A DNA stretch of 64,000 nt, from positions 2,542,001 to 2,606,000 of the forward strand of contig NZ_CP011005.1 in assembly GCF_000950575.1 (NCBI RefSeq). Direction: 5' to 3'. Below are positions 17,448-26,600 of this stretch, piece after piece; position 1 is the stretch's first letter; each line of letters begins with the position of its first letter. This DNA comes from Psychromicrobium lacuslunae. GTDB lineage: Bacteria; Actinomycetota; Actinomycetes; Actinomycetales; Micrococcaceae. The position numbers and the translations under genes are program-made. The notes below the pieces were generated by a model, which searched no databases, was not told the DNA's origin, and saw only the letters and a list, made by a program, of their open reading frames with translations.

Positions 17448-17475
17448 TCGGTAAAACTTAGGGCTAAAACACTTC

Positions 17476-17525
17476 AGGGCCGTTTCGGTGCGTCGCAGAT
17501 TTATGCGACGCACCGAAACGGCCCT
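17476..17525. terminator. Perfect bidirectional hairpin terminator
   Basis: A perfect 22-bp stem (17476-17497 with 17504-17525) with a 6-nt loop between the convergent stress protein gene and the exported MoaF-like gene. TTT follows on the plus strand. The strongest hairpin in the window. Confidence 0.85.
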
Positions 17526-17536
17526 TTAGCTGCTGC

Positions 17537-18016
17537 TTAGCCGTGCAATTTGAGCGTTCCTTGATGTGGCTCCACCACGTACTGACCGGTGGCCGGGTCC
17601 AGGTAGGTCCAGGTTGAGCTCAAGGTGCCGGTGTTGTAATTCTGCAGGTGGCTCACGGTGTAGCCGGTGGCCGGTTCGTACCAGGTCACCAGGAACAAAC
17701 CCTTGGCATTTTTCACCACGCTAACTGCAACGGTGGAAACAGAACCGTCGTTGACGTCAACGTAGCTGACCTGCTTACCGTCGGCGGAAAAGGTCAAAGT
17801 ACTGGCAGCACCGTTATCAAAGCTGACATCCACCACACGACCAGCCAGCGTACTCGGCACACTCTGCGGTTTCGGAGCAGGTTTTTTGGTGGTTTTGGCC
17901 ACTTGCTGCACCGAGGTGCTGCTTGGTTGCGGCGCTTCCGCAGCAGCGGGTTGAGCCGCCGCCACTCCGAGCACGCCAATGGCTAGGGCAGTAATTGCAC
18001 TGGTAATGATTCGCAT
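17537..18016 (-). CDS. Exported small protein, MoaF/calycin-like
   Basis: A 159-residue protein with a Sec signal peptide (MRIITSAITALAIGVLGVAA then QPAAAEA, cleavage near residue 26) and a low-complexity Ser/Thr/Lys/Pro linker. The mature part, about residues 55-158, is all beta: VDVSFDNGAASTLTFSADG and VTWYEPATGYTVSHLQNY. The last stretch resembles the TWxExxxGxTVTHV pattern of MoaF-like calycin barrels, so a small-ligand-binding barrel is likely. It is 101 bp downstream of an exported SnoaL-like lipoprotein gene on the same strand and may belong to the same exported small-molecule module. Assignment is by motif only. Confidence 0.65.
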   Translation of the reverse strand: MRIITSAITALAIGVLGVAAAQPAAAEAPQPSSTSVQQVAKTTKKPAPKPQSVPSTLAGRVVDVSFDNGAASTLTFSADGKQVSYVDVNDGSVSTVAVSVVKNAKGLFLVTWYEPATGYTVSHLQNYNTGTLSSTWTYLDPATGQYVVEPHQGTLKLHG

Positions 18017-18117
18017 GATTTCTCCTACTGTTTTGCTAACTGTTCGCTGAGTTGCGGAAGGTTCCGAGGTTGCGCAGGACCGACCCCCAATTCCGGTGCT
18101 GCCGGGCAGATTGCCGC

Positions 18118-19089
18118 TTATTTGCCGCTATCCCACACGGTGTGCCCGCTGACGGTTTTAGCCGGATAGTCCTGTACGGCATCCCAGTGCTCCACAATCT
18201 TCCCGTCCGCATCCAAGCGGAAGATGTCGATTGAGCCAGAGCCACCGGCCCCGGACTCGGCTGGCGCGAAGGTCTGCGCCATCACGAAGTCACCTTCTGC
18301 AATGGTCCGTGGAAATTTAGTCGCTGCTGCACCGGTCAATGGGCTCGCGCCGGCAAAGGCCTTCACAAAGGCTTCCTTACCGTCGGCAATCAACGGGTTG
18401 TGCTGGAGGTACTGTTCGCCGACAAAGTTGTCCACCGCTTGCTGCGCTTTCGCCTGGTTGAAGGCTAAGTCGAGAAAGCTGCGCACCGTCTCGGTGTTCT
18501 TCTGCAGTACCGAGGCTGTCACCGGAGCCACCTCGGTCGGACCATCGAACATGGTGTGCCCGTTTGCGCTTTTAGCCGGCACATCCTGAATGGCGTCCCA
18601 ATGCTCAACGATCTTGCCCTGGCCGTCAAAACGGAAGATATCCATCACTGACTGGCTGCTGCCACCGGGCTTGGCGGTCATTTCGGTCTGCAAACCGACC
18701 AAGTCAGCTTGGCCGATCACTCGATGAGTTGTCGCTTTGAGTTGTGGATTGGCTTTGAGCAACGCTCCAATGCCCGCGGTAAATCCGGCGGCACCGTCGG
18801 CGACCCCAGGGTTGTGCTGCAGGTAGTCAGCGGCCAGGTACTTCTGTGCCGCTTCCTCAAGTTTCTTCTGATTGAACGCCAGATCGTAGAAGTCTTGGGC
18901 TGCCTTCTTGTTCGCCGCCACCTGCTGATCAGTCGTCGCCGCCGAATCACTAGTTGAAACGGCGGTTGCTGGCGCCTCGGAGCCATCGGCTCCGGTGGCA
19001 GTTCCGGTGGTAGTAGAGCAGCCAGCCAAGACCAGCAATAGACTCACCCCGAGCAGCGGGCGGAAGCCGCGGATCACTTTTCTCTTCAT
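18118..19089 (-). CDS. Lipoprotein with two SnoaL-like domains
   Basis: A 323-residue lipoprotein: the signal ends LLLVLAGCSTTTG, so the mature N-terminus is the lipidated Cys. Two tandem copies of a SnoaL-like (NTF2-fold) domain follow, about residues 65-190 and 200-320. Each has DLAFNQ near its start, the DYLQHNP / QYLQHNP motif and the ending DIFR..GKIVEHWDA.QD.PAK..GHT. Such domains occur in secreted proteins annotated as predicted SnoaL-like aldol-condensation enzymes, but no activity is proven for lipoprotein forms. ATG 19089 is chosen as the start of the signal peptide. It is divergent from an AraC regulator. Confidence 0.82.
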   Translation of the reverse strand: MKRKVIRGFRPLLGVSLLLVLAGCSTTTGTATGADGSEAPATAVSTSDSAATTDQQVAANKKAAQDFYDLAFNQKKLEEAAQKYLAADYLQHNPGVADGAAGFTAGIGALLKANPQLKATTHRVIGQADLVGLQTEMTAKPGGSSQSVMDIFRFDGQGKIVEHWDAIQDVPAKSANGHTMFDGPTEVAPVTASVLQKNTETVRSFLDLAFNQAKAQQAVDNFVGEQYLQHNPLIADGKEAFVKAFAGASPLTGAAATKFPRTIAEGDFVMAQTFAPAESGAGGSGSIDIFRLDADGKIVEHWDAVQDYPAKTVSGHTVWDSGK

Positions 19090-19185
19090 TGTCTTAGTCC
19101 TTTTCAGCCGTTGCGACCGACAAAGTTCATCACCCGTCGGCACCTTCAGCTTCTGCTTTTTTCGGCATATGATTCAATAATTGAG

Positions 19186-20088
19186 ATGGAAATCGGCAAA
19201 ATACCGGTAAAAAACGGCAATAGGACGCCTCGTGAAGTGGAGTTCCACGACACTCGTGGCTCCGCTGGCGGAATTGAGGCTCTGCCGCTGAGCACGCTAC
19301 GGCGGCAGGCTCCGGCCGGGGAATTCAGCGGTGCGCAGCGACCACAATTCGCTATTCTGCTCTTCCTCACCGAGGGCTCATTGACCCAGCTGATCGACTT
19401 CCATCCCTTCGCTTTAGCACCGGACTCGGTGCTCTTGATCCATCCTGGGCAACTACTGCAGTGGGGAAATCTTGACGCGGTGGAGGGTCATTGCGTGCTT
19501 TTTCGGCCCGACGCGCTCAGTAGCGAGGTGTTCGCCACTTTGCCAACACCGTATGAGAACAATCATTGGAAACTCAGCCCGGCGTTAGCTGGCGCCTTCA
19601 CCACCCAGCTGAAGTTATTGGAGAGCTACCGGGCCTCGGCCAATCCGGCTCGCGCCGGCCTCTTGCACCATCAACTCTCCGCGATCCTGCTACACCTCAG
19701 CCTGAATTCGGAATACCCAGCCCCCAGCGAGCCGAGCAGCTACCGGCATTACCGAGCATTTCAAGCACTCCTGGAGACAAACTTCGCCCGACATCGCGGC
19801 GTTGGTTGGTACGCCGCCGAGCTAGGGATCTCGATCCGGACGCTTCGCAACGCCTGCCAGCTCTCGGCGGCGAAAAGCCCTAAAGACATCATTGATCTGC
19901 GCGTTCATCTAGAGGCCAAGCGCTACCTGACTCACTCGGAAATATCGATTGTGGAGCTATCTCAAATCCTGAATTTTCGAGACAGCTCAAACTTCTCCAG
20001 CTTTTTTAAACATCTTGAGCAGCTCTCGCCGCGGGAGTTCCGTGGCAGGCAGAAGCTGGCGGCACTCAAAGCCCCGAGCAACGAGTGA
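19186..20088 (+). CDS. AraC family transcriptional regulator
   Basis: About 300 residues. The N-terminal cupin-like sensor part includes FHPFALAPDSVLLIHPGQLL, the C-terminal AraC domain has two helix-turn-helix units: GWYAAELGISIRTLRNAC and IVELSQILNFRDSSNFSSFF followed by SPREFRG. The first ATG is at 19186; a TTG at 19111 would extend it into the divergent promoter. It is divergent from the SnoaL-like lipoprotein gene and 60 bp upstream of a dehydrogenase gene on the same strand. It could control either; which one is not shown by the sequence. Confidence 0.88.
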   Translation: MEIGKIPVKNGNRTPREVEFHDTRGSAGGIEALPLSTLRRQAPAGEFSGAQRPQFAILLFLTEGSLTQLIDFHPFALAPDSVLLIHPGQLLQWGNLDAVEGHCVLFRPDALSSEVFATLPTPYENNHWKLSPALAGAFTTQLKLLESYRASANPARAGLLHHQLSAILLHLSLNSEYPAPSEPSSYRHYRAFQALLETNFARHRGVGWYAAELGISIRTLRNACQLSAAKSPKDIIDLRVHLEAKRYLTHSEISIVELSQILNFRDSSNFSSFFKHLEQLSPREFRGRQKLAALKAPSNE

Positions 20089-20148
20089 TAAGTAGCGAGT
20101 AGCATTACCAGCTGAACAGCATTTCAGCCGAGACCCTAAGGACTTCCC

Positions 20149-21195
20149 ATGCTTGCCACCATGATCCACGCACCCCAGGACATCAGGGTTGAAGAGCGGC
20201 CTCAGCCCAAGATCTTGCACCCCTCCGATGCCGTGTTGCGCGTTGTGGCTGCCTGCGTCTGCGGATCAGATCTCTGGCCCTACCGCGGCGTCCGAGCGAC
20301 CAAAGAACCGCACCCGATTGGCCATGAATTGGTCGGTGTCGTCGAAGAGGTGGGCGCCGAGGTTAAGACGGTGAAACCGGGTGATTTTGTGATTTCACCT
20401 TTTTCGATCAGTGACGGTAGCTGTGTCAACTGTCGCAATGGCTGGACGCAGGCCTGCGAGCACGGCACCGGCTTCGGCGGCACCGACGGTTTTGGACTTG
20501 CGGTCGATGGCGCTCAGGGCGAGTACGTCAGGATGCCTTATGCGGACGGCACCCTGATCGCCACCCCGGAAATGCCTCCGGCAGAGTTAATCCCAGATCT
20601 GCTCACCCTGGCCGATGTGATGTGCACCGGCCATCATGCGGCTATCTCCGCAGAAGTGGGTCCGGGCAAGAGCGTTGTGGTGGTGGGCGACGGCGCGGTG
20701 GGCCTTTCCGGCGTGCTAGCGGCCTCTCGGCTCGGCGCGGAACGGATCATCATCATGTCTCGGCACGCTGATCGACAGCGGCTCGCCGTTGAATTCGGTG
20801 CTACCGACGTGATCGCCGAACGTGGTGAGGCGGGCATCGCCGCGATTAAACAATTACTCGGCGGACTCGCCGATTGTGCCCTGGAGTGTGTCGGCACCAA
20901 GGAGTCAATGGATCAGGCCTTGCATGTGCTGCGACCGGGCGGCCATCTTGGCTATGTCGGGGTACCCGCGGGTGGTCCGGAACTGCCGCTGCGCTATCTT
21001 TTTGAGACGAATATCCATGTCGCCGGTGGCATCGCTCCCGCGCACACTTATATCCCGGAGCTACTGCCCGAGGTACTTGACGGCAGCCTGCGACCGGGCC
21101 GGGTTTTTGACCTTGAGCTGCCGCTAAGCGAGGCAGCGGAGGCTTACCGGGCAATGGATGAGCGGCGGGCTATCAAGGTGCTGCTCAAACCGTAG
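20149..21195 (+). CDS. Zinc-dependent alcohol dehydrogenase (MDR family)
   Basis: A 348-residue medium-chain dehydrogenase. Catalytic zinc ligands are in VCGSDLWPYRG (Cys near residue 39) and PIGHELVGVVEEVG (His-Glu near 61). The structural zinc lobe CVNCRNGWTQACEHG has three cysteines rather than four, so the second zinc may be missing or use another ligand. The NAD(P) fold is VVVVGDGAVGLSGVLAASRLGA near residue 173. It resembles the Tdh/FDH-like branch acting on polyols or alcohols. Its last 11 bp overlap the end of the convergent glycosyltransferase gene. Confidence 0.9.
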   Translation: MLATMIHAPQDIRVEERPQPKILHPSDAVLRVVAACVCGSDLWPYRGVRATKEPHPIGHELVGVVEEVGAEVKTVKPGDFVISPFSISDGSCVNCRNGWTQACEHGTGFGGTDGFGLAVDGAQGEYVRMPYADGTLIATPEMPPAELIPDLLTLADVMCTGHHAAISAEVGPGKSVVVVGDGAVGLSGVLAASRLGAERIIIMSRHADRQRLAVEFGATDVIAERGEAGIAAIKQLLGGLADCALECVGTKESMDQALHVLRPGGHLGYVGVPAGGPELPLRYLFETNIHVAGGIAPAHTYIPELLPEVLDGSLRPGRVFDLELPLSEAAEAYRAMDERRAIKVLLKP

Positions 21196-22456
21196 GGTTC
21201 TGATCATGAATGCTTCCTGAGCTTGGTGCGGAGTTCGACTGGGCCGTCTGCAGCTCGCCGAGGCGAAGTCCTTCCAGCGCATCGGCAGCAGCGGCAGCCC
21301 CGCCGGCGCAATGAAACTTCTCCGCGTAGAGCTCAACCTTCTCGGCATAACTAGGCTCAGCCAACACTTGCGCGGTTGCCTCGGCAATCTGCGCACCCGA
21401 GGCTCGGGAGAATCTGACTGCTATGCCCAGGCCGTGTTCAGCAGCGTTTTGCGCGATCAGCGGTTGATCGTCACGGATACCTGCCAGCACCATCGGCACA
21501 CCGTGCCAAATTGATTCACAAACACTGTTGTAGCCGCTATGCGTAATGAAGACATCGACATGGCGTAGCAGTTCCCGTTGCGGCAGGAATGGTGCGCTGA
21601 GCAGGCACTCCGATTCGAACCCGGTTAGCACCCCGCTCGGGTCAGCGACAATGGTACTGATACCGGCCTCGGTCAGCCCTTCGGCGGCGGTTTTCAGAAA
21701 CCTCTCCCCAGCCTCGACGTTCGCGGTGCCCAGCGCCAGCAACGCGGTCGGTCCTTCGGCTTCGCGAGCGAAATCAATGAACCGCTCCGCTGCCTCTCCG
21801 CCGGTGTTAGGACGAAAGACCGGCCCAACAAAATCAATCGGCGTGCTCGGCAGGGGGCCACGCTGGAACAATCCGGCAATGCCATAGGCCAAGCTCAGCA
21901 ACGGCGAGAAAAGCGGATTAAAAGGCGAGTTATGAGGAGGGCCGGCCGGGCCGATGACACCGTCCGGCAAGCCCAGTTCCTCGGCAAGTTCGGCGAACAG
22001 CGTGGCACGCCATTGGGCGACTTTGGGTAGTTCCGCGAGCGGGTTGAGCAACTCATCCATGGTGCTGAGCGAGCTTACCCAGGGCAATCCCAGTCGCTCT
22101 GCAACGATCGCCCCGGCGAGCGCCTGCTGATCGACAAGCAGCAACTCAGCCCGGAAATCCTGTGCTGCTTCGGCTAGATCGTCGGCCATCCCCCGGGCCA
22201 GCGGAACGAAGATGTCTTCCCAGAGGAACTTCAGCGCTGCGGGCCCTTTCAAGTTATCTGGACGGCTTGGTGCCAGATCGTCTGGCCAGCCGCTGCGACA
22301 CGGATAGCTGGTCGCGGTGGGTGGCAGTAATCTTCGCTGGAAACCGGCAATATCGGCCCAGGCAATCAGGTGCCCTCGGGCTTCGAGTTCGGCGGCGACA
22401 CCGAGCAACGGGCTGATATGCCCGACGAGCGGCGGGGTGACAATGAGGATTCGCAT
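21185..22456 (-). CDS. MGT-type (GT1) glycosyltransferase
   Basis: A 423-residue GT-B fold enzyme of the macrolide/UDP-glycosyltransferase group. The N-terminus MRILIVTPPLVGHISPLLGV holds the acceptor-side His of GHxxP type. The donor-binding motif near residue 315 is FITHSGYNSVCESIWHGVPM, continuing DDQPLIAQNAAEHGLGIAV. These enzymes move a nucleotide-activated sugar to a hydroxyl of a small aglycone. It is the last gene of the synthase operon, 14 bp after the hydrolase gene, so its acceptor is probably the product of the two synthases. Sugar and acceptor are unknown. Confidence 0.9.
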   Translation of the reverse strand: MRILIVTPPLVGHISPLLGVAAELEARGHLIAWADIAGFQRRLLPPTATSYPCRSGWPDDLAPSRPDNLKGPAALKFLWEDIFVPLARGMADDLAEAAQDFRAELLLVDQQALAGAIVAERLGLPWVSSLSTMDELLNPLAELPKVAQWRATLFAELAEELGLPDGVIGPAGPPHNSPFNPLFSPLLSLAYGIAGLFQRGPLPSTPIDFVGPVFRPNTGGEAAERFIDFAREAEGPTALLALGTANVEAGERFLKTAAEGLTEAGISTIVADPSGVLTGFESECLLSAPFLPQRELLRHVDVFITHSGYNSVCESIWHGVPMVLAGIRDDQPLIAQNAAEHGLGIAVRFSRASGAQIAEATAQVLAEPSYAEKVELYAEKFHCAGGAAAAADALEGLRLGELQTAQSNSAPSSGSIHDQNPTV

Positions 22457-22470
22457 CTTCAGTTCTCCGC

Positions 22471-23310
22471 TCAGTGCGAAGGCTCGGCGATTCGCAGCGG
22501 AGCCACCGAACCGGTGGCCGCTGGGTGGGCGCGCACCCAGTCAATCACTTCGATCTCCACCGTTTTGGCGGCATCTTGCAAAATGGTGTGACCGATATCA
22601 GGCACCATAATGATTCGATGTTTTTTGACCTGCGCTCGGACCAGTGGTTCCTGCGCCGCCAAATTCGATTTAGCACCGTAAATCGCCAATAGCGGCGCCT
22701 CAATTTTACTCAGTGCATCTTCAGCGACAAGCTGGCTTTGCGGCAGCTCTTCAACGATTTTAGTGGTGTTCAAAATACGTAGCGCGACCTTGGCTAGCCG
22801 CACCCCGTGGGCACCATAGGAATCCTTGATCTTGCTCATAAAATCGGGTTTGACCGATTCGATCAGGCATTGATCAAGCGCGTCTTGCATCACCGAACGC
22901 CAACTTTCAGTGGGATGCTCACCCTCGATGACGGTGACGCTGGCCACTCGCTCCGGAAAGCGCAGCGTAAACGAATAAGCAATTGCACCGCCGTAGGAGT
23001 TACCGACCAAATGGATCGGTCCGGGAATCTGAATCTCGGTCAGCAACTCGGCCAGATCGTCTACCACGTGGTCGACGGTGTAGCCAGATTCAATTCGTGC
23101 GCTCTTACCGTGCCCACGGTGATCGAACATCAGCACATCGAAACCTGCGGCCGCAAACGCTGGAGCAACGGTGAAGTAGTAGCTGGAGAGATTGTCGATC
23201 AGAATGCCATGAATGAGCACCAAGGTTTCTCGCGGTGCTCCCGGGGCAAGGCCGGTAGCACGCAACAGCTCATAGTTGAGTTTATGACCGTTAATGATCG
23301 CTGAGGTCAT
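22471..23310 (-). CDS. Alpha/beta hydrolase of the synthase operon
   Basis: A 279-residue alpha/beta hydrolase. The oxyanion motif LVLIHG lies near residue 31, the nucleophile elbow GNSYGG puts the catalytic Ser at residue 105, and the catalytic His is in VPDIGHTILQDA near residue 247. The acid residue is less clear. The start overlaps the acyl carrier protein stop by 4 bp. Since neither synthase has a thioesterase domain, this enzyme is the best candidate for chain release or acyl transfer; that is inference. It could also be an esterase that trims the product. Confidence 0.88.
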   Translation of the reverse strand: MTSAIINGHKLNYELLRATGLAPGAPRETLVLIHGILIDNLSSYYFTVAPAFAAAGFDVLMFDHRGHGKSARIESGYTVDHVVDDLAELLTEIQIPGPIHLVGNSYGGAIAYSFTLRFPERVASVTVIEGEHPTESWRSVMQDALDQCLIESVKPDFMSKIKDSYGAHGVRLAKVALRILNTTKIVEELPQSQLVAEDALSKIEAPLLAIYGAKSNLAAQEPLVRAQVKKHRIIMVPDIGHTILQDAAKTVEIEVIDWVRAHPAATGSVAPLRIAEPSH

Positions 23311-23645
23311 GCTACCCCCTCCGCTGCGGAGTCCTTCGCCGTCTCACTGAGCCGCTCGGTGACATAGTCGACGAGTTGTCCCACCCGCATTTCAATGATC
23401 TCGTCAAGCTCCATCGAGCCGAGGAACTCAGCGAAATTGATCGCTTCACCGTAGCGATCACGCAGCTTGCCACCAAGCGTGACCAAGTCGATGCTCTCCA
23501 ACTCAAGATCATCCTGGAACAGGGTTTCGCGAGTAACCTCAATATCGTCAAGCCCGTAGTCCCCGAGTAGCTCTTCGAGGATTCGGCTAATTTCCGCAAG
23601 CACTGCCTCTGGGCTTGGCACATCCTGTGAGAGGTTGGTAGTCAT
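23307..23645 (-). CDS. Free-standing acyl carrier protein
   Basis: A 112-residue carrier protein with one PP-binding domain. The phosphopantetheine serine is Ser51 in QDDLELESIDLVTLGGKL. The DLELESIDLV motif is of the general ACP type and differs from the DSIKR motif of the two fused carrier domains in the neighbouring synthase, so it may serve a different step, such as loading or handover to the hydrolase or another KS. It overlaps the second synthase gene by 4 bp and the hydrolase gene by 4 bp, so all three are translationally coupled. Confidence 0.92.
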   Translation of the reverse strand: MTTNLSQDVPSPEAVLAEISRILEELLGDYGLDDIEVTRETLFQDDLELESIDLVTLGGKLRDRYGEAINFAEFLGSMELDEIIEMRVGQLVDYVTERLSETAKDSAAEGVA

Positions 23646-26600
23646 CGTGAAGTCCTTTCATAATCGGATGAATCAGTGGTCCAGGCGACCACATATTTGC
23701 GCTCGGGTAGTTTTTCTGGATTTTCGATAGTGCGCACCGCAACCAGCTGACGTCGTAGCGCGGCGCTGACCTCGAGATAGAAATCGCAGCTCGCATCGCC
23801 GGGGTGCACGGCGACAATCTCGAATTGGCGAGGCTTACCGGCAAGTCCGGTACCGAGCGCCTTGCCAACCGCCTCCTTGGCGGCCCAGAACCGGGTCGGC
23901 CAGGCCTGTGCTTCAATAGCATCCTCGGCTCCTAGCGCGCTCGGTTCGAGCCTGCCAAGCAGCTCTCGCTCGTTCTCGGTAAAGGCAATCTCCCGGAACG
24001 ATTCGGATCGATGGCCAATCACCTCCAGGTCGATGCCGACCCCGTTCAGTTGGGTCTGTTGGTTCTTTTTGTCTTTGCGTCGGCGCACCATGGCAACCCC
24101 AAGGTCTTCACAATGGGCCACCGAGACGTCCAGCTCCGGCAATTCCCGACCATGCAGTCCAGCCACCACCGGTTGCCCGGAGGCCAGGTGATCAATGGCT
24201 ATCTCCGCCGGGAAGATCGCCTGCCCGGGCTGCGATTTCCAGAGTTCTAGACGCACCGCATCCTTGAGCGCCACCTTACCGAGTAGCCGTTGCCGTCGAC
24301 CCCGTGGTGCGCTGGCCTGATGCTCCAGGCGCTCCTGTTTGGCCAGATACTTCCGCATGGTCAGGTCACGGGAGGCCAGATCGGGCCAATAGTCTGGCAT
24401 CAGTACCCAGCCACCGGGTTGCGGATGTGCGAAGGCATGATGCTCGATCGCTTCGTCCATCTGGCGAATATTGGGGGCACTGTCGAAGCGTCGATCCTGC
24501 CAGCCGGTCAGTTCACACCAGATCTTTCCATCATGGAGTAACTGGCCATCGGCTTGGAAGAAGTCATCGTTGACTTCGGTGATTCGCAACAGGCAGTCTA
24601 TCTCGCTGCCGGGAGCCGGATCCGGGCCGAAAAATTTGATCGTCTGCATCCCGGCCGGAAACACAGTAGAACGCTCGGTAAACCTCGACATCAACCAATA
24701 CCCAGCCAACTGACCGACGTTATCCAGCAGCGCGCCCGGGGCAGGTTTAGCCACAATCCGGCCGCGAATATGCTCCGGGCCAACACCATGCACCGCCACG
24801 ATCCCCTGATATTGCGGGCCATGGAACATCCAGCGCTTGCTGTACATTTCCGATACTTCGGTCAGTCCGGAGGGACCCTCCGTTTCGAGATTGACCAGCC
24901 ACGGCTCTGATTCGGGGACGTTGTAGTGCTCGGCAAGTTCCACCGTGCAATGCGAGAAACCGCCAAAGGACATCGCCAGTCGACTATCGTCGATCCAGCT
25001 CGCGGTGATCTCCAGCCGACGAGGTTCGGTCAGCTCGACCCACTGGTTGAATCTGACCGAATGCACGGCCACAGCGTGCTGCCCGCTCAACCGCTCGGCC
25101 TCATCCATCAGCAAGCGGATGATCGTGGTACCTGGCACCACCGGGAACCGGTCGCTAAATTCGGGCCAATCCGCGCGCTGCGAGAAGAAGCTGTGGTCAG
25201 CAAGATGGGGCATCGTCTGGAGGGATATCTCAAGACTTCGCGGTTCGGGCGGGCTCGGCTGGCTAGGGATGGCTGGCTGCGATGGCCCGTCTAAGGCCGG
25301 CGCAATCACCGCAACTGGTACGGCCTGCGGTATCGATGTCGGAGGCTCGGCGAGGCTCGGCGAAGCCTGAATGGCTGGCTGCGCTTGGCTCGGGGCTTTC
25401 AGCGCCGCGCTCATCACCGAGTCGACCAGCTGATTCGTTTCGGCAAGCAGGGCACTCAGCTCGGTAGCCAGTTGGGGATTGAGATTTCCGCTGTTGGCCA
25501 GTTCCTTCACCGCCGTCGACGAGGGCTGGTTGCTCTGTGCCGCCAACTCGCTGGCCAGCGCGGCCGCTGCCTGCTCGGATAGCTTGGTCACCGGGCTGGT
25601 CAGATCCAGTCGGCTGAGCGGCCCCGTCCGCCGGGCCGCTTCCCTCTCGGCAGCGGGTTCAACCGAGCCAGTGGCGGCAACTGAGTTGACACCGAGGAAG
25701 CTCAAATCGACCTGTCGTCCACAACTCCAGAGCGCGGCCAGCACGTTCCGCAACTGATCGAGGCCCTGACGCTGAGCCGAATTCGCACTAACCACCAGGT
25801 GTTCCCGCTCACCGAGCGTATCGGTGATCAGGCTGCCCATTTGTCCCGGTCCAAGCTGCACGAAGATCCGATGACCGGCCTGGTACATCTGCTCAATCAG
25901 TTCCCGGAACCGTACCGTTTCGAGTAGGTGCCTGACAAAAATCTCTCGAATTTGCTGCTGATCATCCGGGAATGGCGCCACCGTGGTGGCCGACCAGACC
26001 GGGATCTGCGCGGCCCGCATCTCCAAGTTGCCGGTGAGGTTCTCGAGCTGGTCGAGATACTGCGCGAACATTGGGGTATGGAAGCCAGAGACGAAGGGCA
26101 GCACCCTGGAAACGTGCCCCTGGGCACGAAATTTCTGTACTAACTCAGCCACCTCATCCTCTGGACCGCAGATCATTGACTGCAGCGGCGAGTTATCGTG
26201 TGAGAGCACCACTTCTTGCTGTCCCGCCAGTTCGGCGAGCACTTGCTGTGCAGGAGCACCAATCACCGCGAAAGATAGCCCTGGGAATTGAGCATCGGAC
26301 ATTCCGGAAGCGTCCAGGAATTCATCGACCCGCGCACTGTCGTAGATGCCGCCCAGCACCATCGCGGCCCACTCTCCGACGCTATGACCAGCAACCGCGT
26401 CCGGCTGCACGCCAAGTTGCTGTAACGCCGCCGCCAAGATTCGGGACACTTGCAGCACCGCGCTGCCCTGCAGCTGAGTGTTGCCGACCAGCTCAGTCGC
26501 TCCGCCATCGGCCCCCGCTCCGGCCGCGCCTCGCAAGGGCGGTAAGCCGAAGTGGGAAATCACATCGGCAACGTTGGGCTTGAATTCGGCTTCCAAACCG

